A DNA stretch of 12,980 bases from an uncultured Oscillospiraceae bacterium (GTDB lineage Bacteria > Bacillota > Clostridia > Oscillospirales > Oscillospiraceae). The stretch's first letter is position 1. Every line of letters begins with the position of its first letter. The notes below the pieces were generated by a model that saw nothing but the letters and a program-made list of their open reading frames with translations, had not been told where the DNA came from and searched no databases. The DNA lies in NCBI GenBank assembly GCA_934661715.1, contig CAKUJL010000023.1, positions 1-12,980 on the forward strand, read 5' to 3'. Below, one piece after another: positions 1 to 5,826 of this stretch. The translations under genes were made by a program, and so were the position numbers.

Positions 1-27
1 TCCCGAAGGGACAAAGAGGGTAGGGAC

Positions 28-161
28 AGGTGGCCCCGCGAAGCGGGGGCGGATGAGGGACAGGGAGCAGTCACCATGTGTTTCGCAGTACGATAGTGCT
101 CCCCGACCCTCATCCGCCTCCCTCCGGTCGGCACCTTCCCCCAGGGGAAGGCAAGGGTGCG
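28..161 (-). repeat. Repeat family R1, copy 1 (one outer arm missing)
   Basis: This stretch is a near-identical reverse complement of the R1 copy at 3274-3434. Shared parts include the CCCCGCGAAGCGGGG hairpin (34-48), the core around CAGTACGATAGTGCTCCCC and the terminal arm CCTTCCCCCAGGGG-type palindrome ending in GCAAGGGTGCG. The outer arm expected on the low-coordinate side is replaced by unrelated sequence before position 28, so this copy is truncated there or diverged. The apparent reading frame over it is a by-product of the repeat, since the same peptide appears over the other copy. No transposase is encoded; a MITE-like or REP-like non-autonomous element is an inference. Confidence 0.8.
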
Positions 162-183
162 TCCGGCTTCCAGCGCACCTGAA

Positions 184-230
184 CCGCGGAGGCGCGTGCA
201 GAGCTAAGCGATCTCCGCGGCGGCCTGCAC
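184..230 (+). other. Potential H-type pseudoknot
   Basis: Two perfect inverted repeats interleave. Stem 1 is CCGCGGAG (184-191) with CTCCGCGG (213-220). Stem 2 is GTGCAG (196-201) with CTGCAC (225-230). Connecting loops of 4, 11 and 4 nt fit an H-type pseudoknot if the region is transcribed. It lies between a repeat and a terminator-like hairpin and has no recognisable coding content. I see no clear promoter for it, so a structured RNA is only a possibility and a degenerate repeat is an alternative. Confidence 0.3.
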
Positions 231-299
231 CGGAAATTCGCTGCTCGGCAGCAAGATCGTTGTAAACGAACCAAAATTCAACGCTGTCACAAACCAGCA

Positions 300-340
300 A
301 GAGAGTGCTCACGTAACCGTAAGCACTCTCTCATTTTCTC
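300..340 (+). terminator. Rho-independent terminator-like hairpin
   Basis: The 10-bp perfect stem AGAGAGTGCT (300-309) / AGCACTCTCT (322-331) has a 12-nt loop and is followed on the plus strand by the T-rich tract CATTTTCTC. It would stop plus-strand transcription coming from beyond the left edge or from the structured stretch at 184-230. The T tract is weaker in the minus direction. Confidence 0.6.
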
Positions 341-370
341 TGCACAAATTGTCGAGAACCCCAAGGATTT

Positions 371-392
371 CAAAAGGGCCGCGGCCCTTTTG
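371..392 (-). terminator. Perfect 22-bp palindrome, probable bidirectional terminator
   Basis: CAAAAGGG-CCGCGG-CCCTTTTG is a perfect palindrome that folds into a G+C-rich hairpin ending in a T run on either strand. It lies downstream of the SH3-domain gene on the minus strand, about 100 nt after its stop codon, and is the best terminator candidate for that gene. Confidence 0.6.
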
Positions 393-397
393 TTGCG

Positions 398-476
398 CTG
401 CGCCGCCGCGCAGCCACCCCCAAGCAACTTCTTCCCGGCGGCTCGACACGGCGCTTCTTTGCGCAGCTAAGAAGCG
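398..476 (-). other. Two further hairpins 3' of the SH3-domain gene
   Basis: CTGCGC (398-403) pairs with GCGCAG (408-413), and CGCTTCTT (452-459) pairs with AAGAAGCG (469-476). With the palindrome at 371-392 they make three successive hairpins in the 3' untranslated region of the minus-strand gene. They have no T runs of their own and may simply stabilise the transcript end. The rest of this gap shows nothing else I recognise. Confidence 0.4.
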
Positions 477-488
477 TGGGGTCGAATT

Positions 489-1772
489 TTATTCTGCCTG
501 CTTTAAGTAGTCCGCCGACATATATGCGAACTGGTCGTTATAGACGATCTGGCACCAGCCGTTTTCGGTCTGGCCGCTGACGGCGACGGCGCTGCTCTCC
601 AGCATCGTCATGAGGACATCGCCGTTTTTCGAGGGGGCCGAGCGGACGTTCACGTCGTTGTCGGTGACCATGCACGTGCCCATCGGCGTTACGTTACCGG
701 CTTCCTCGGGCCACGCGGTTTCGTCGTCCTTCATCGGCATGACCTGATTGGAGGCCAGAATCGCCGCCACGGTGCACGCCTGCTTGGTGGTAAGCCGCGC
801 GGTCTGGTCGCCCGACTGAACAGAAGCGGACCAGGTGTCGTCCTTCCACGTGACGTCCAGCATATAGTCCGCGCCGCTCATCGACGCCTTGTAGGGGAAT
901 TCGGTCTGCGTCGTGCCGGTCTTGTAGCCGGCGTTGATGAGGATCGTGCTGAGCGTGATGGCGTCGGTCTCGGCCAGCTCGACGGCCTCGGCGTTCTCTG
1001 CGTCAATTTTGCTGAGCTGGACACGGCTCGAAGGCTCGGGCTCTTCGGGGATGGTGCTCTTGATGGTAAACCACGAGCTGTCCTCGCTCTCTTCGAAGCT
1101 GAACTCGACCTCGCGGTTCGAGGCCTTGTCGGTCAGGATGAAGCCGGTATCGAGGGTGATCATGTTGTAAAGTCCGGACGCCTGATAGAACTCCTTGAAG
1201 GACTCCTGCATGGTCTTGTCCGCGTTTTTGCTGCCGCAGGCATAGGCCGTGTCGACGGAGAGCCGACTTCCCATGTTGTCGCGCAGGTAGCTGTCGGAGA
1301 TCAGGTGCAGCGGCACAAGCAGCTCCATCGTCCCGTCCGGCAGCGCGGCCTCGCGGTGGCAGCCCATGAAGATATAGTAGTTCGAAATATTGGCCGGGTC
1401 CTTCTGATACAAACACCAGCTTTCCACGCCGGAACCGGTGTCGTGCGTGAAAAGAACGCTCGCGCCGTAGGAATTTTCAAAGCTGGCTGCCGTGACGTTT
1501 TCGTTATTCTTGGTGACGAGCTTGGACATCGCGGCAAGCTTCTTGGTCGTTTCAAACTGGTACCCGCCGTAGGACACAAAGTCCGCGCTGTTGAGCTCCG
1601 CCGAGACCGGCAGCGTCAGCTCACTCTGCGTGGAAAAGGCCTGCGCGGTGATGCCGCCGTCCTGATTTTTCTTCGAGCAGCTGGAAATAATGATGATCAG
1701 CACGACGGCAAGCAGAACCACCGCGCCGAGCAGCATCAGCATTCTCTGCCGCTGGCGTCTTCTTCTTTTCAT
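489..1772 (-). CDS. Membrane-anchored or lipoprotein-like protein with C-terminal SH3 domain
   Basis: A 427-residue envelope protein. The N-terminus is strongly basic (K2-R10), followed by a hydrophobic segment (about 11-29) and I-S-S-C ending at C32. That fits a lipobox, so the protein is either a lipoprotein or a single-pass membrane protein with most of its mass outside. Residues about 364-424 form a bacterial SH3 (SH3_3-type) domain, with the typical VNVRSAP turn, a GW in the middle and a final Y-(M)-S-A-D-Y-L strand. Such domains usually bind peptidoglycan or cell-wall ligands. The middle 300 residues match no family I recognise. The start is set by GGAGG (1780-1784) 7 nt upstream of the ATG. 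The gene is monocistronic, divergent from the HAD/CAT-like unit, with its own promoter. Function beyond wall association is unknown. Confidence 0.85.
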   Translation of the reverse strand: MKRRRRQRQRMLMLLGAVVLLAVVLIIIISSCSKKNQDGGITAQAFSTQSELTLPVSAELNSADFVSYGGYQFETTKKLAAMSKLVTKNNENVTAASFENSYGASVLFTHDTGSGVESWCLYQKDPANISNYYIFMGCHREAALPDGTMELLVPLHLISDSYLRDNMGSRLSVDTAYACGSKNADKTMQESFKEFYQASGLYNMITLDTGFILTDKASNREVEFSFEESEDSSWFTIKSTIPEEPEPSSRVQLSKIDAENAEAVELAETDAITLSTILINAGYKTGTTQTEFPYKASMSGADYMLDVTWKDDTWSASVQSGDQTARLTTKQACTVAAILASNQVMPMKDDETAWPEEAGNVTPMGTCMVTDNDVNVRSAPSKNGDVLMTMLESSAVAVSGQTENGWCQIVYNDQFAYMSADYLKQAE

Positions 1773-1837
1773 CGATATTCCTCCATTCGTACAAGCTTAT
1801 ATGGAACAATGCGTTTGTACTTTTTATAGTTGCTCTG

Positions 1838-1866
1838 AGTATACCACACTTTTTTTCGCTTGGCAA
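1838..1866 (-). promoter_or_regulatory. Sigma-A-type promoter of the SH3-domain gene
   Basis: On the minus strand, TTGCCA (1861-1866) is separated by exactly 17 nt from TATACT (1838-1843). This predicts transcription starting near 1831 and a leader of about 60 nt before the ATG at 1772. Confidence 0.8.
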
Positions 1867-1916
1867 ATTGATTCCCGGAAAATTAAGATTTCCGCGCAAA
1901 AACCGTTCGACGCGTC

Positions 1917-1945
1917 TCGACTTTTTTCCGCGAACCTGCTATGAT
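1917..1945 (+). promoter_or_regulatory. Sigma-A-type promoter of the HAD/CAT-like operon
   Basis: TCGACT (1917-1922), 17-nt spacer, TATGAT (1940-1945). The -10 overlaps the upstream in-frame ATG at 1941, which argues that the real start is the ATG at 1980. The 8-bp palindrome GACGCGTC (1909-1916) abuts the -35, and CGGAAA-N7-TTTCCG (1874-1892) lies further upstream. Either could be an operator, but this is unproven. Confidence 0.6.
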
Positions 1946-1979
1946 GGGGAAAACGATGCGACGAAAAAAGGAGGGCGTT

Positions 1980-2639
1980 ATGCGCTACAAATGTCTGGTG
2001 CTCGACCACGACGACACGCTTGTCAACAGCACAGCCACGATCCACTTTCCCTGCTTCTGCGAATTTCTGAAGGAGGTCCGCCCGAACGCGAAGGCCTACA
2101 CGCTCGAGGACTATTTCCGCAAAAACTTTGACCCCGGCATTCTCCCGTTTTTCACCGAAGAGATCGGCCTTTCTCCCGAAGAGCTCGACTATGAGTTCCG
2201 CTTCTGGCAGAGCTATGTAAAGCCGCGCGTGCCGAAGGTTTTCCCCGGTATGCGGGAAATTCTCGAGCGGCACAAGGCAAAAGGCGGCCTCATCACGGTC
2301 GTGTCTCACTCGATGCAGGACGCGATTTTGCGCGATTACCGGGAAAACGGCCTTCCCGCGCCCGACGCGGTCTACGGCTGGGATCTTCCGGCGGAAAAGC
2401 GAAAGCCCGAGCCGTGGGCGCTTTACGATATCATGGAGCGCTTTTCGCTCTCGGCAAGCGATCTTCTGATGCTCGATGATCTCAAGCCCGGCTACGATAT
2501 GGCAAGAGCCGCGGGCGCCTCCTTTGCAGCCGCAGGCTGGGCCTACGACGTGCCGGAGATCGAGGCGTTCATGCGCAAAAACTGCGATTTTTATTGTAAG
2601 ACGGTGCGAGATTTCGCCGCACTTTTGCAGGAGGCGTGA
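1980..2639 (+). CDS. HAD-superfamily hydrolase (phosphoglycolate-phosphatase-like)
   Basis: A 219-residue soluble phosphatase of the haloacid dehalogenase superfamily. All four motifs are visible: D9-H-D11-D-T (nucleophile and acid/base Asp), S109 in VVSHS, K142 in the R-K-P-E-P loop, and D166-D167 in LMLDD (Mg2+ site). An alpha-helical cap sits between motifs I and II, as in subfamily IA. The E-K-R-K-P-E-P context and the length resemble phosphoglycolate phosphatase and related Cof-less HADs, but the substrate cannot be read from sequence. The start at 1980 is chosen because AAGGAGGG ends 4-5 nt upstream and because the earlier ATG at 1941 lies in the promoter. The gene ends 1 nt before the next one and is surely co-transcribed with it. 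Confidence 0.88.
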   Translation: MRYKCLVLDHDDTLVNSTATIHFPCFCEFLKEVRPNAKAYTLEDYFRKNFDPGILPFFTEEIGLSPEELDYEFRFWQSYVKPRVPKVFPGMREILERHKAKGGLITVVSHSMQDAILRDYRENGLPAPDAVYGWDLPAEKRKPEPWALYDIMERFSLSASDLLMLDDLKPGYDMARAAGASFAAAGWAYDVPEIEAFMRKNCDFYCKTVRDFAALLQEA

Positions 2640-2640
2640 T

Positions 2641-3264
2641 ATGCGGGAAATTGATCTTGCCACATGGCCGCGGCGCGAGGTCTACGGCCTTTTTGCCGGC
2701 TGTGACTGGCCGTTTTATCAGGTTTCGTTTCCACTGGACGTGACGAGGCTTCGCACGTACACGAAAAAAGAGGGGCTGTCTTTTTACTACACGCTCTCGT
2801 GGCTTCTGACAAAGGCGATGGAGCGTCAGGAGGCCTTCTGTATCCGCATGCGCGAAGGCAAGCTGGTCGTTCTCGACGAGCTGATGCCGAGCTGCACGGT
2901 GCTCTCTCCCAGCGAAGAGGCGTTTCGCATCATTACGCTTCCGATGGGCGAAGCTCCAGCTGATTTTTCCCGCCGGGCAAGGAAGCTCGCCCAGACGCAG
3001 GCGGCGCTTTACGACGTAAAAACCGAAGGACGGGACGATCTGGTCTACTATTCGTGCCTGCCGTGGCTGCCGGTGCTGTCGCTTACCAATGAGCGCCACG
3101 TCGACCCGGACGACTGCATCCCCCGCGTCGGCTGGGGAAAATATCAGGAGCAGAACGGGAAAATCACGCTTCCGATTTGTCTGGAGGTAAACCACAAAAC
3201 CGTCGACGGGCTTCATATCGGAAGACTCTATCAGACCGTGCAGGAAATGATCGACGCACTATAA
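2641..3264 (+). CDS. Chloramphenicol acetyltransferase-like acyltransferase (CatA superfamily)
   Basis: A 207-residue protein matching the trimeric type A chloramphenicol acetyltransferase fold from end to end (classic CATs are about 213-220). It opens with I-D-L-x-x-W-x-R-R-E and ends with N-H185-K-T-V-D189-G, the H-x3-D-G active site in which the second position is the catalytic histidine. The residue before it is Asn instead of the usual His, as also varies in E2 acyltransferases. S147, five residues after the W of LPW, aligns with the serine that assists catalysis in CAT. Many gut Firmicutes carry such homologues without known resistance, so the true acceptor is uncertain. GGAGG (2630-2634) lies inside the end of the HAD gene and the two genes are 1 nt apart, suggesting translational coupling and a shared pathway. 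Confidence 0.8.
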   Translation: MREIDLATWPRREVYGLFAGCDWPFYQVSFPLDVTRLRTYTKKEGLSFYYTLSWLLTKAMERQEAFCIRMREGKLVVLDELMPSCTVLSPSEEAFRIITLPMGEAPADFSRRARKLAQTQAALYDVKTEGRDDLVYYSCLPWLPVLSLTNERHVDPDDCIPRVGWGKYQEQNGKITLPICLEVNHKTVDGLHIGRLYQTVQEMIDAL

Positions 3265-3273
3265 GGTACATCC

Positions 3274-3434
3274 CGCACCCCCTTGCCTTCCCCTGGGGGA
3301 AGGTGCCGACCGGAGGGAGGCGGATGAGGGTCGGGGAGCACTATCGTACTGCAAAGCAAATGGTGACTGCTCCCTGTCCCTCATCCGACCCCGCTTCGCG
3401 GGGCCACCTTCCCCCAGGGGAAGGCAAGGGTGCG
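3274..3434 (+). repeat. Repeat family R1, copy 2 (complete long palindrome)
   Basis: This 161-bp unit is bounded by inverted arms. CGCACCC-cc-TTGCC plus a CCTTCCCCTGGGGGAAGG palindrome stand on the left; the mirror image (GGAAGGCAAGGGTGCG) stands on the right. Internally CGGATGAGGG (from 3321) and GGGAGCA face TGCTCCC and CCCTCATCCG, and CCCCGCTTCGCGGGG forms a separate hairpin (3390-3404). It begins 9 nt after the stop codon of the CAT-like gene. Copy 1 at 28-161 is in the opposite orientation. No coding capacity is evident. Confidence 0.85.
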
Positions 3435-3524
3435 TCGGGCGACCAGCGCTCAATCCCCTCAGACGCCTTCGGCGCCGCTCCCCTTGCCGCAAGGGGAGCC
3501 TTTGGTGGGTGCGTCCGGCGACCA
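3428..3524 (+). repeat. 18-mer direct repeats flanking a stable hairpin
   Basis: GGGTGCGTCGGGCGACCA (3428-3445) recurs with one mismatch at 3507-3524, and with two mismatches beside R1 copy 1 (155-172). Between the pair lies the hairpin GCTCCCCTTG (3477-3486) / CAAGGGGAGC (3490-3499) with a 3-nt loop, plus a small CGCC-TTC-GGCG stem. This looks like a second repeat module attached to R1. The remainder up to the mrp promoter shows nothing else. Confidence 0.65.
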
Positions 3525-3548
3525 ACACGGCCAACGCATCGGAATCAT

Positions 3549-3577
3549 TTGACTTTTCCCTTTTTTGGGGTTAGAAT
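3549..3577 (+). promoter_or_regulatory. Sigma-A-type promoter of the Mrp-family gene
   Basis: TTGACT (3549-3554), 17-nt spacer, TAGAAT (3572-3577). The predicted start near 3584 leaves a leader of about 25 nt. The promoter lies right after the repeat cluster, so the gene is probably transcribed independently of the upstream operon. Confidence 0.8.
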
Positions 3578-3608
3578 AGAAAAAAACGAAGCAAAGGAGT
3601 GCATCTTT

Positions 3609-4436
3609 ATGAGTGCATCTTGCAGCGGCAACTGCGACAGCTGCGGCGAAAGCTGCTCCAGCCGCGCCCCGGAGAGCCTGCTGGCTCCCGCAAACAAGCA
3701 TTCCAACGTCAAGCATGTCATCGCCGTCGTGTCCGGCAAGGGCGGCGTCGGCAAATCGACCGTTACGTCCATGATGGCGGTCGCCATGAACAAGCTCGGC
3801 TACAAGACGGCCATTCTGGACGCCGATATCACGGGTCCTTCGATCCCGCAGGCGTTCGGCCTGCATGAGCCCGCGGTGGGCACGGACGACGGCATTCTTC
3901 CAGCGGTCACAAAAGACGGCATCAAGATCATGTCCATCAACCTCCTTCTTCCGCACGAGACAGACCCCGTCGTCTGGCGCGGCCCGGTGGTCGCCGGTGC
4001 GGTCAAGCAGTTCTGGACGGATGTGTGCTGGGGCGATGTGGACTATATGTTTGTCGATCTCCCGCCCGGAACCGGCGATGTGCCGCTGACGGTGTTCCAG
4101 TCGCTGCCCGTGGGCGGCGTCATCCTCGTCACGAGCCCGCAGAGCCTTGTTTCCATGATCGTGTCCAAAGCCGTGAACATGGCGAAGATGATGGACGTGC
4201 CGGTCTACGGCTTTGTCGAGAACTACAGCTATTTCGCATGTCCCGACTGCGGCAGGACGGTCGAAATTTTCGGCAAGAGCAAGCTCTCTGAGATCGCGCT
4301 GGAGTATAGCCTCCCAGTTCTTGCCCGCCTTCCCATCGATCCCGACACCGCGCGTCTTTGCGACGAGGGCAAGATGGAGCAGGCAAAGCTCGACGCCATT
4401 CTCCCCGCCGCAACGCTCATCGCGAAGGCAAAATAA
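3609..4436 (+). CDS. mrp: Mrp/NBP35-family iron-sulfur cluster carrier ATPase
   Basis: A 275-residue cytosolic P-loop ATPase of the Mrp/ApbC/NBP35 family, which bind and hand on Fe-S clusters to apoproteins. Visible motifs are the deviant Walker A SGKGGVGKST (42-51), D-A-D-I-T-G-P-S-I-P (71-80), Walker B with D150 in VDLPPGTGD, and the C211-P-D-C214 pair that bridges a cluster between dimer subunits. A short N-terminal segment carries C5-x3-C9-x2-C12-x3-C16, comparable in spirit to the N-terminal cysteine cluster of NBP35. The ATG at 3609 is chosen because AAAGGAG (3593-3599) precedes it. The open frame extends further upstream only through the repeat DNA and the promoter. It is a single gene, convergent with the WYL regulator. 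Confidence 0.92.
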   Translation: MSASCSGNCDSCGESCSSRAPESLLAPANKHSNVKHVIAVVSGKGGVGKSTVTSMMAVAMNKLGYKTAILDADITGPSIPQAFGLHEPAVGTDDGILPAVTKDGIKIMSINLLLPHETDPVVWRGPVVAGAVKQFWTDVCWGDVDYMFVDLPPGTGDVPLTVFQSLPVGGVILVTSPQSLVSMIVSKAVNMAKMMDVPVYGFVENYSYFACPDCGRTVEIFGKSKLSEIALEYSLPVLARLPIDPDTARLCDEGKMEQAKLDAILPAATLIAKAK

Positions 4437-4476
4437 ACGCGTCGTTTACGACAAAACCTCGTAGAGTTTCGCGTCT

Positions 4477-4579
4477 GTAGGGGCGGACGACCCTGTCCGC
4501 CCTTTGGCAGGACGAATTCGCCGCAGATGTTCGCGTTTTGACCGTTATTCTGCCGGGCGGCTCGATCGTCCGCCCCTAC
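4477..4579 (+). repeat. Repeat family R2, copy A
   Basis: A 103-bp unit starting GTAGGGGCGGACGACC and ending GTCCGCCCCTAC, so its ends are inverted repeats. A second inverted pair (GTCCGCCC and GGGCGG) lies inside. The first 28 bases are identical to copy B at 8017-8121, and the core ACGAATTCGCCGCAG is also shared. It lies 40 nt after the mrp stop codon. No open frame of its own is plausible; the reading frames crossing it recur at copy B because of the repeat. Confidence 0.85.
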
Positions 4580-4631
4580 GAGGGCTGCCCAACCGCGATG
4601 TTTATGAAAGACGAAATAAACCGCAAACGCA

Positions 4632-4660
4632 GAAAGTCCGCAGGAAGCCTGCGGACTTTC
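4632..4660 (-). terminator. Terminator hairpin between convergent genes
   Basis: A perfect 13-bp stem, GAAAGTCCGCAGG (4632-4644) / CCTGCGGACTTTC (4648-4660), closes a 3-nt loop 13 nt beyond the stop codon of the WYL gene. T residues follow on the minus strand (CTTTCTGCGTTTG), weakly. It is likely the WYL terminator and may also stop read-through from mrp. Confidence 0.7.
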
Positions 4661-4672
4661 GTTCACCTCGGA

Positions 4673-5665
4673 CTAGAGGCTGAATTTGTGATCGTACTGC
4701 TTGAGCATCTGGCGGCACTGGGCGGCAAATTCGCGCCTTGCGTGCTGGGGGATGAGAAGCTCGGCGCGGTCGCCGAAGCCTGCAAGCCAGCCGTAGAAAA
4801 CAGGGGAGAGGACGATCTGCGTGGAGACGGTGAAGCAGTCGTTATCCTCCGGAACGAGCATGACGTCCTTTCCGAAGCGGTCGATGACGACGCCGGCGAG
4901 GCTGCTATGAAAGCGCAGCTTGACGTTTTCCGGGCTTCCGGCGAACATGCCGAAGACGGTCTTTCCGTAGCTGCTCAGATCGAGCTCGCGGGCCTCGTCG
5001 GTGATGACGCGGGGCTTGTCGAGAATGGTGAGCTTGGTCATTTTGTCGACGCGGTAGTGCGTCAGACCGTGGCGCTCGGAGTGCGCGATGAGGTAGTAGT
5101 TTTCATCCTCCCACACCAGCGCGTAGGGGCTTGCGAAATACTCGCCGGGCCGCTCGTGCTTTTTCCGGTCGACGCCCCAGTCGAAATAGCGGAAGCGGAT
5201 CTGATGGTTTCCGGCGATGGCCTCGTGGATGCGGTCGACGGAGTAGTAGATGCTCTCGTTCATCGATTTGACGCGGGTGCGGACGGTGACCTGACGGCGC
5301 AGCTGCTCAGACTGGAAGCGGCTGCAAAGCGATGAGAGCTTGGAAATGAGCGTCGTCGTCTTGCGCTCAGACAGGAATTTGCTTGCCTGCACCGCGTCGA
5401 CCAGCAGCTTCAGTTCCGCCAGCTCAAACGGGCGCGAGGCCAGAAAATACCCGCCGCCGGGGCCCTTTTGCAGGACGATATCCATGCCGAATTCCTGTAG
5501 ACACGCCACGTCCGCGTAGATGCTCTTGCGCTCGGCCCGGATGCCGTGCGAGGCCAGATAGTCCACGATATCCTGCATGGATAAAATGTGCTGCTCATCC
5601 GACTGCGTTTCAAACAGCTCCTTGAGATGCAGGAGCTTCAGTTTCTGATTCTCAGAACGCGCCAT
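4673..5665 (-). CDS. WYL-domain transcriptional regulator (YafY-like)
   Basis: A 330-residue DNA-binding regulator. Residues about 8-75 form a DeoR-type winged helix-turn-helix (M-Q-D-I-V-D-Y-L, then R-K-S-I-Y-A-D-V, then G-P-G-G-G-Y-F wing). A linker of helices follows to about 135, then a WYL domain around 140-215 with S-P-Y-A-L-V-W-E-D-E-N-Y-Y-L-I-A and the H-Y-R-V-D-K-M segment, then a WCX-type C-terminal domain. WYL regulators often sense nucleic acids or nucleotides; several characterised ones (PafBC, DriD) control DNA-damage genes. The start at 5665 is chosen because GGAGGG (5672-5677) lies 6 nt upstream. The ATG at 5671 abuts that site, and the longer upstream frame runs through the promoter. 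Its divergent neighbour is endonuclease IV. Confidence 0.88.
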   Translation of the reverse strand: MARSENQKLKLLHLKELFETQSDEQHILSMQDIVDYLASHGIRAERKSIYADVACLQEFGMDIVLQKGPGGGYFLASRPFELAELKLLVDAVQASKFLSERKTTTLISKLSSLCSRFQSEQLRRQVTVRTRVKSMNESIYYSVDRIHEAIAGNHQIRFRYFDWGVDRKKHERPGEYFASPYALVWEDENYYLIAHSERHGLTHYRVDKMTKLTILDKPRVITDEARELDLSSYGKTVFGMFAGSPENVKLRFHSSLAGVVIDRFGKDVMLVPEDNDCFTVSTQIVLSPVFYGWLAGFGDRAELLIPQHARREFAAQCRQMLKQYDHKFSL

Positions 5666-5731
5666 AGCCATCCCTCCACCAAGAATGAAAAACCCTTTAC
5701 AGGCATTTCTAATTGTGCCAAAGCTTCCCTT

Positions 5732-5753
5732 TTTTTCGATTCTACTCGAAAAA
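5732..5753. promoter_or_regulatory. Candidate operator over the WYL-gene -10
   Basis: The perfect inverted repeat TTTTTCGA - N6 - TCGAAAAA has the -10 hexamer of the WYL-gene promoter at its centre. A dimeric regulator bound here would block that promoter, so autoregulation by the WYL protein is the simplest guess. The T/A runs may inflate the apparent symmetry. Confidence 0.45.
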
Positions 5754-5767
5754 CAGGAAAATGGCAA
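5739..5767 (-). promoter_or_regulatory. Sigma-A-type promoter of the WYL regulator
   Basis: On the minus strand, TTGCCA (5762-5767) stands 17 nt from TAGAAT (5739-5744). The leader to the ATG at 5665 would be about 65 nt. The -35 lies only a few bases from the presumed -35 of the divergent nfo promoter. Confidence 0.75.
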
Positions 5768-5773
5768 GGCGTT

Positions 5774-5802
5774 TTGACGGCTTCGGACGATTTTTTTAAG
5801 AA
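5774..5802 (+). promoter_or_regulatory. Possible promoter of nfo
   Basis: TTGACG (5774-5779) is a good -35, but the hexamer 17 nt downstream, TAAGAA (5797-5802), is a poor -10. The region is A+T-rich and is the only upstream candidate. It may be a regulated or weak promoter. Confidence 0.4.
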
Positions 5803-5826
5803 AAATTAACAATTCAGGAGGACGGT

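Noticed and set aside
53-265. Open frame across R1 copy 1
   Set aside because: A nearly identical peptide is read from R1 copy 2 (3259-3534, minus). The similarity comes from the DNA repeat; there is no ribosome binding site and the composition is Arg/Pro/Ser-rich.
208-510. Long plus-strand frame containing a protein-like stretch near 241-300
   Set aside because: It has no start codon, runs through two terminator-like hairpins and ends antisense to the SH3-domain gene.
1824-2663. Minus-strand frame of 279 codons opposite the HAD gene
   Set aside because: Antisense shadow of a well-supported HAD phosphatase; it spans both divergent promoters.
4538-5335. Plus-strand frame of 265 codons opposite the WYL gene
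   Set aside because: Shadow frame in G+C-rich coding DNA; the minus-strand protein has clear HTH and WYL domains, a promoter and a ribosome binding site.
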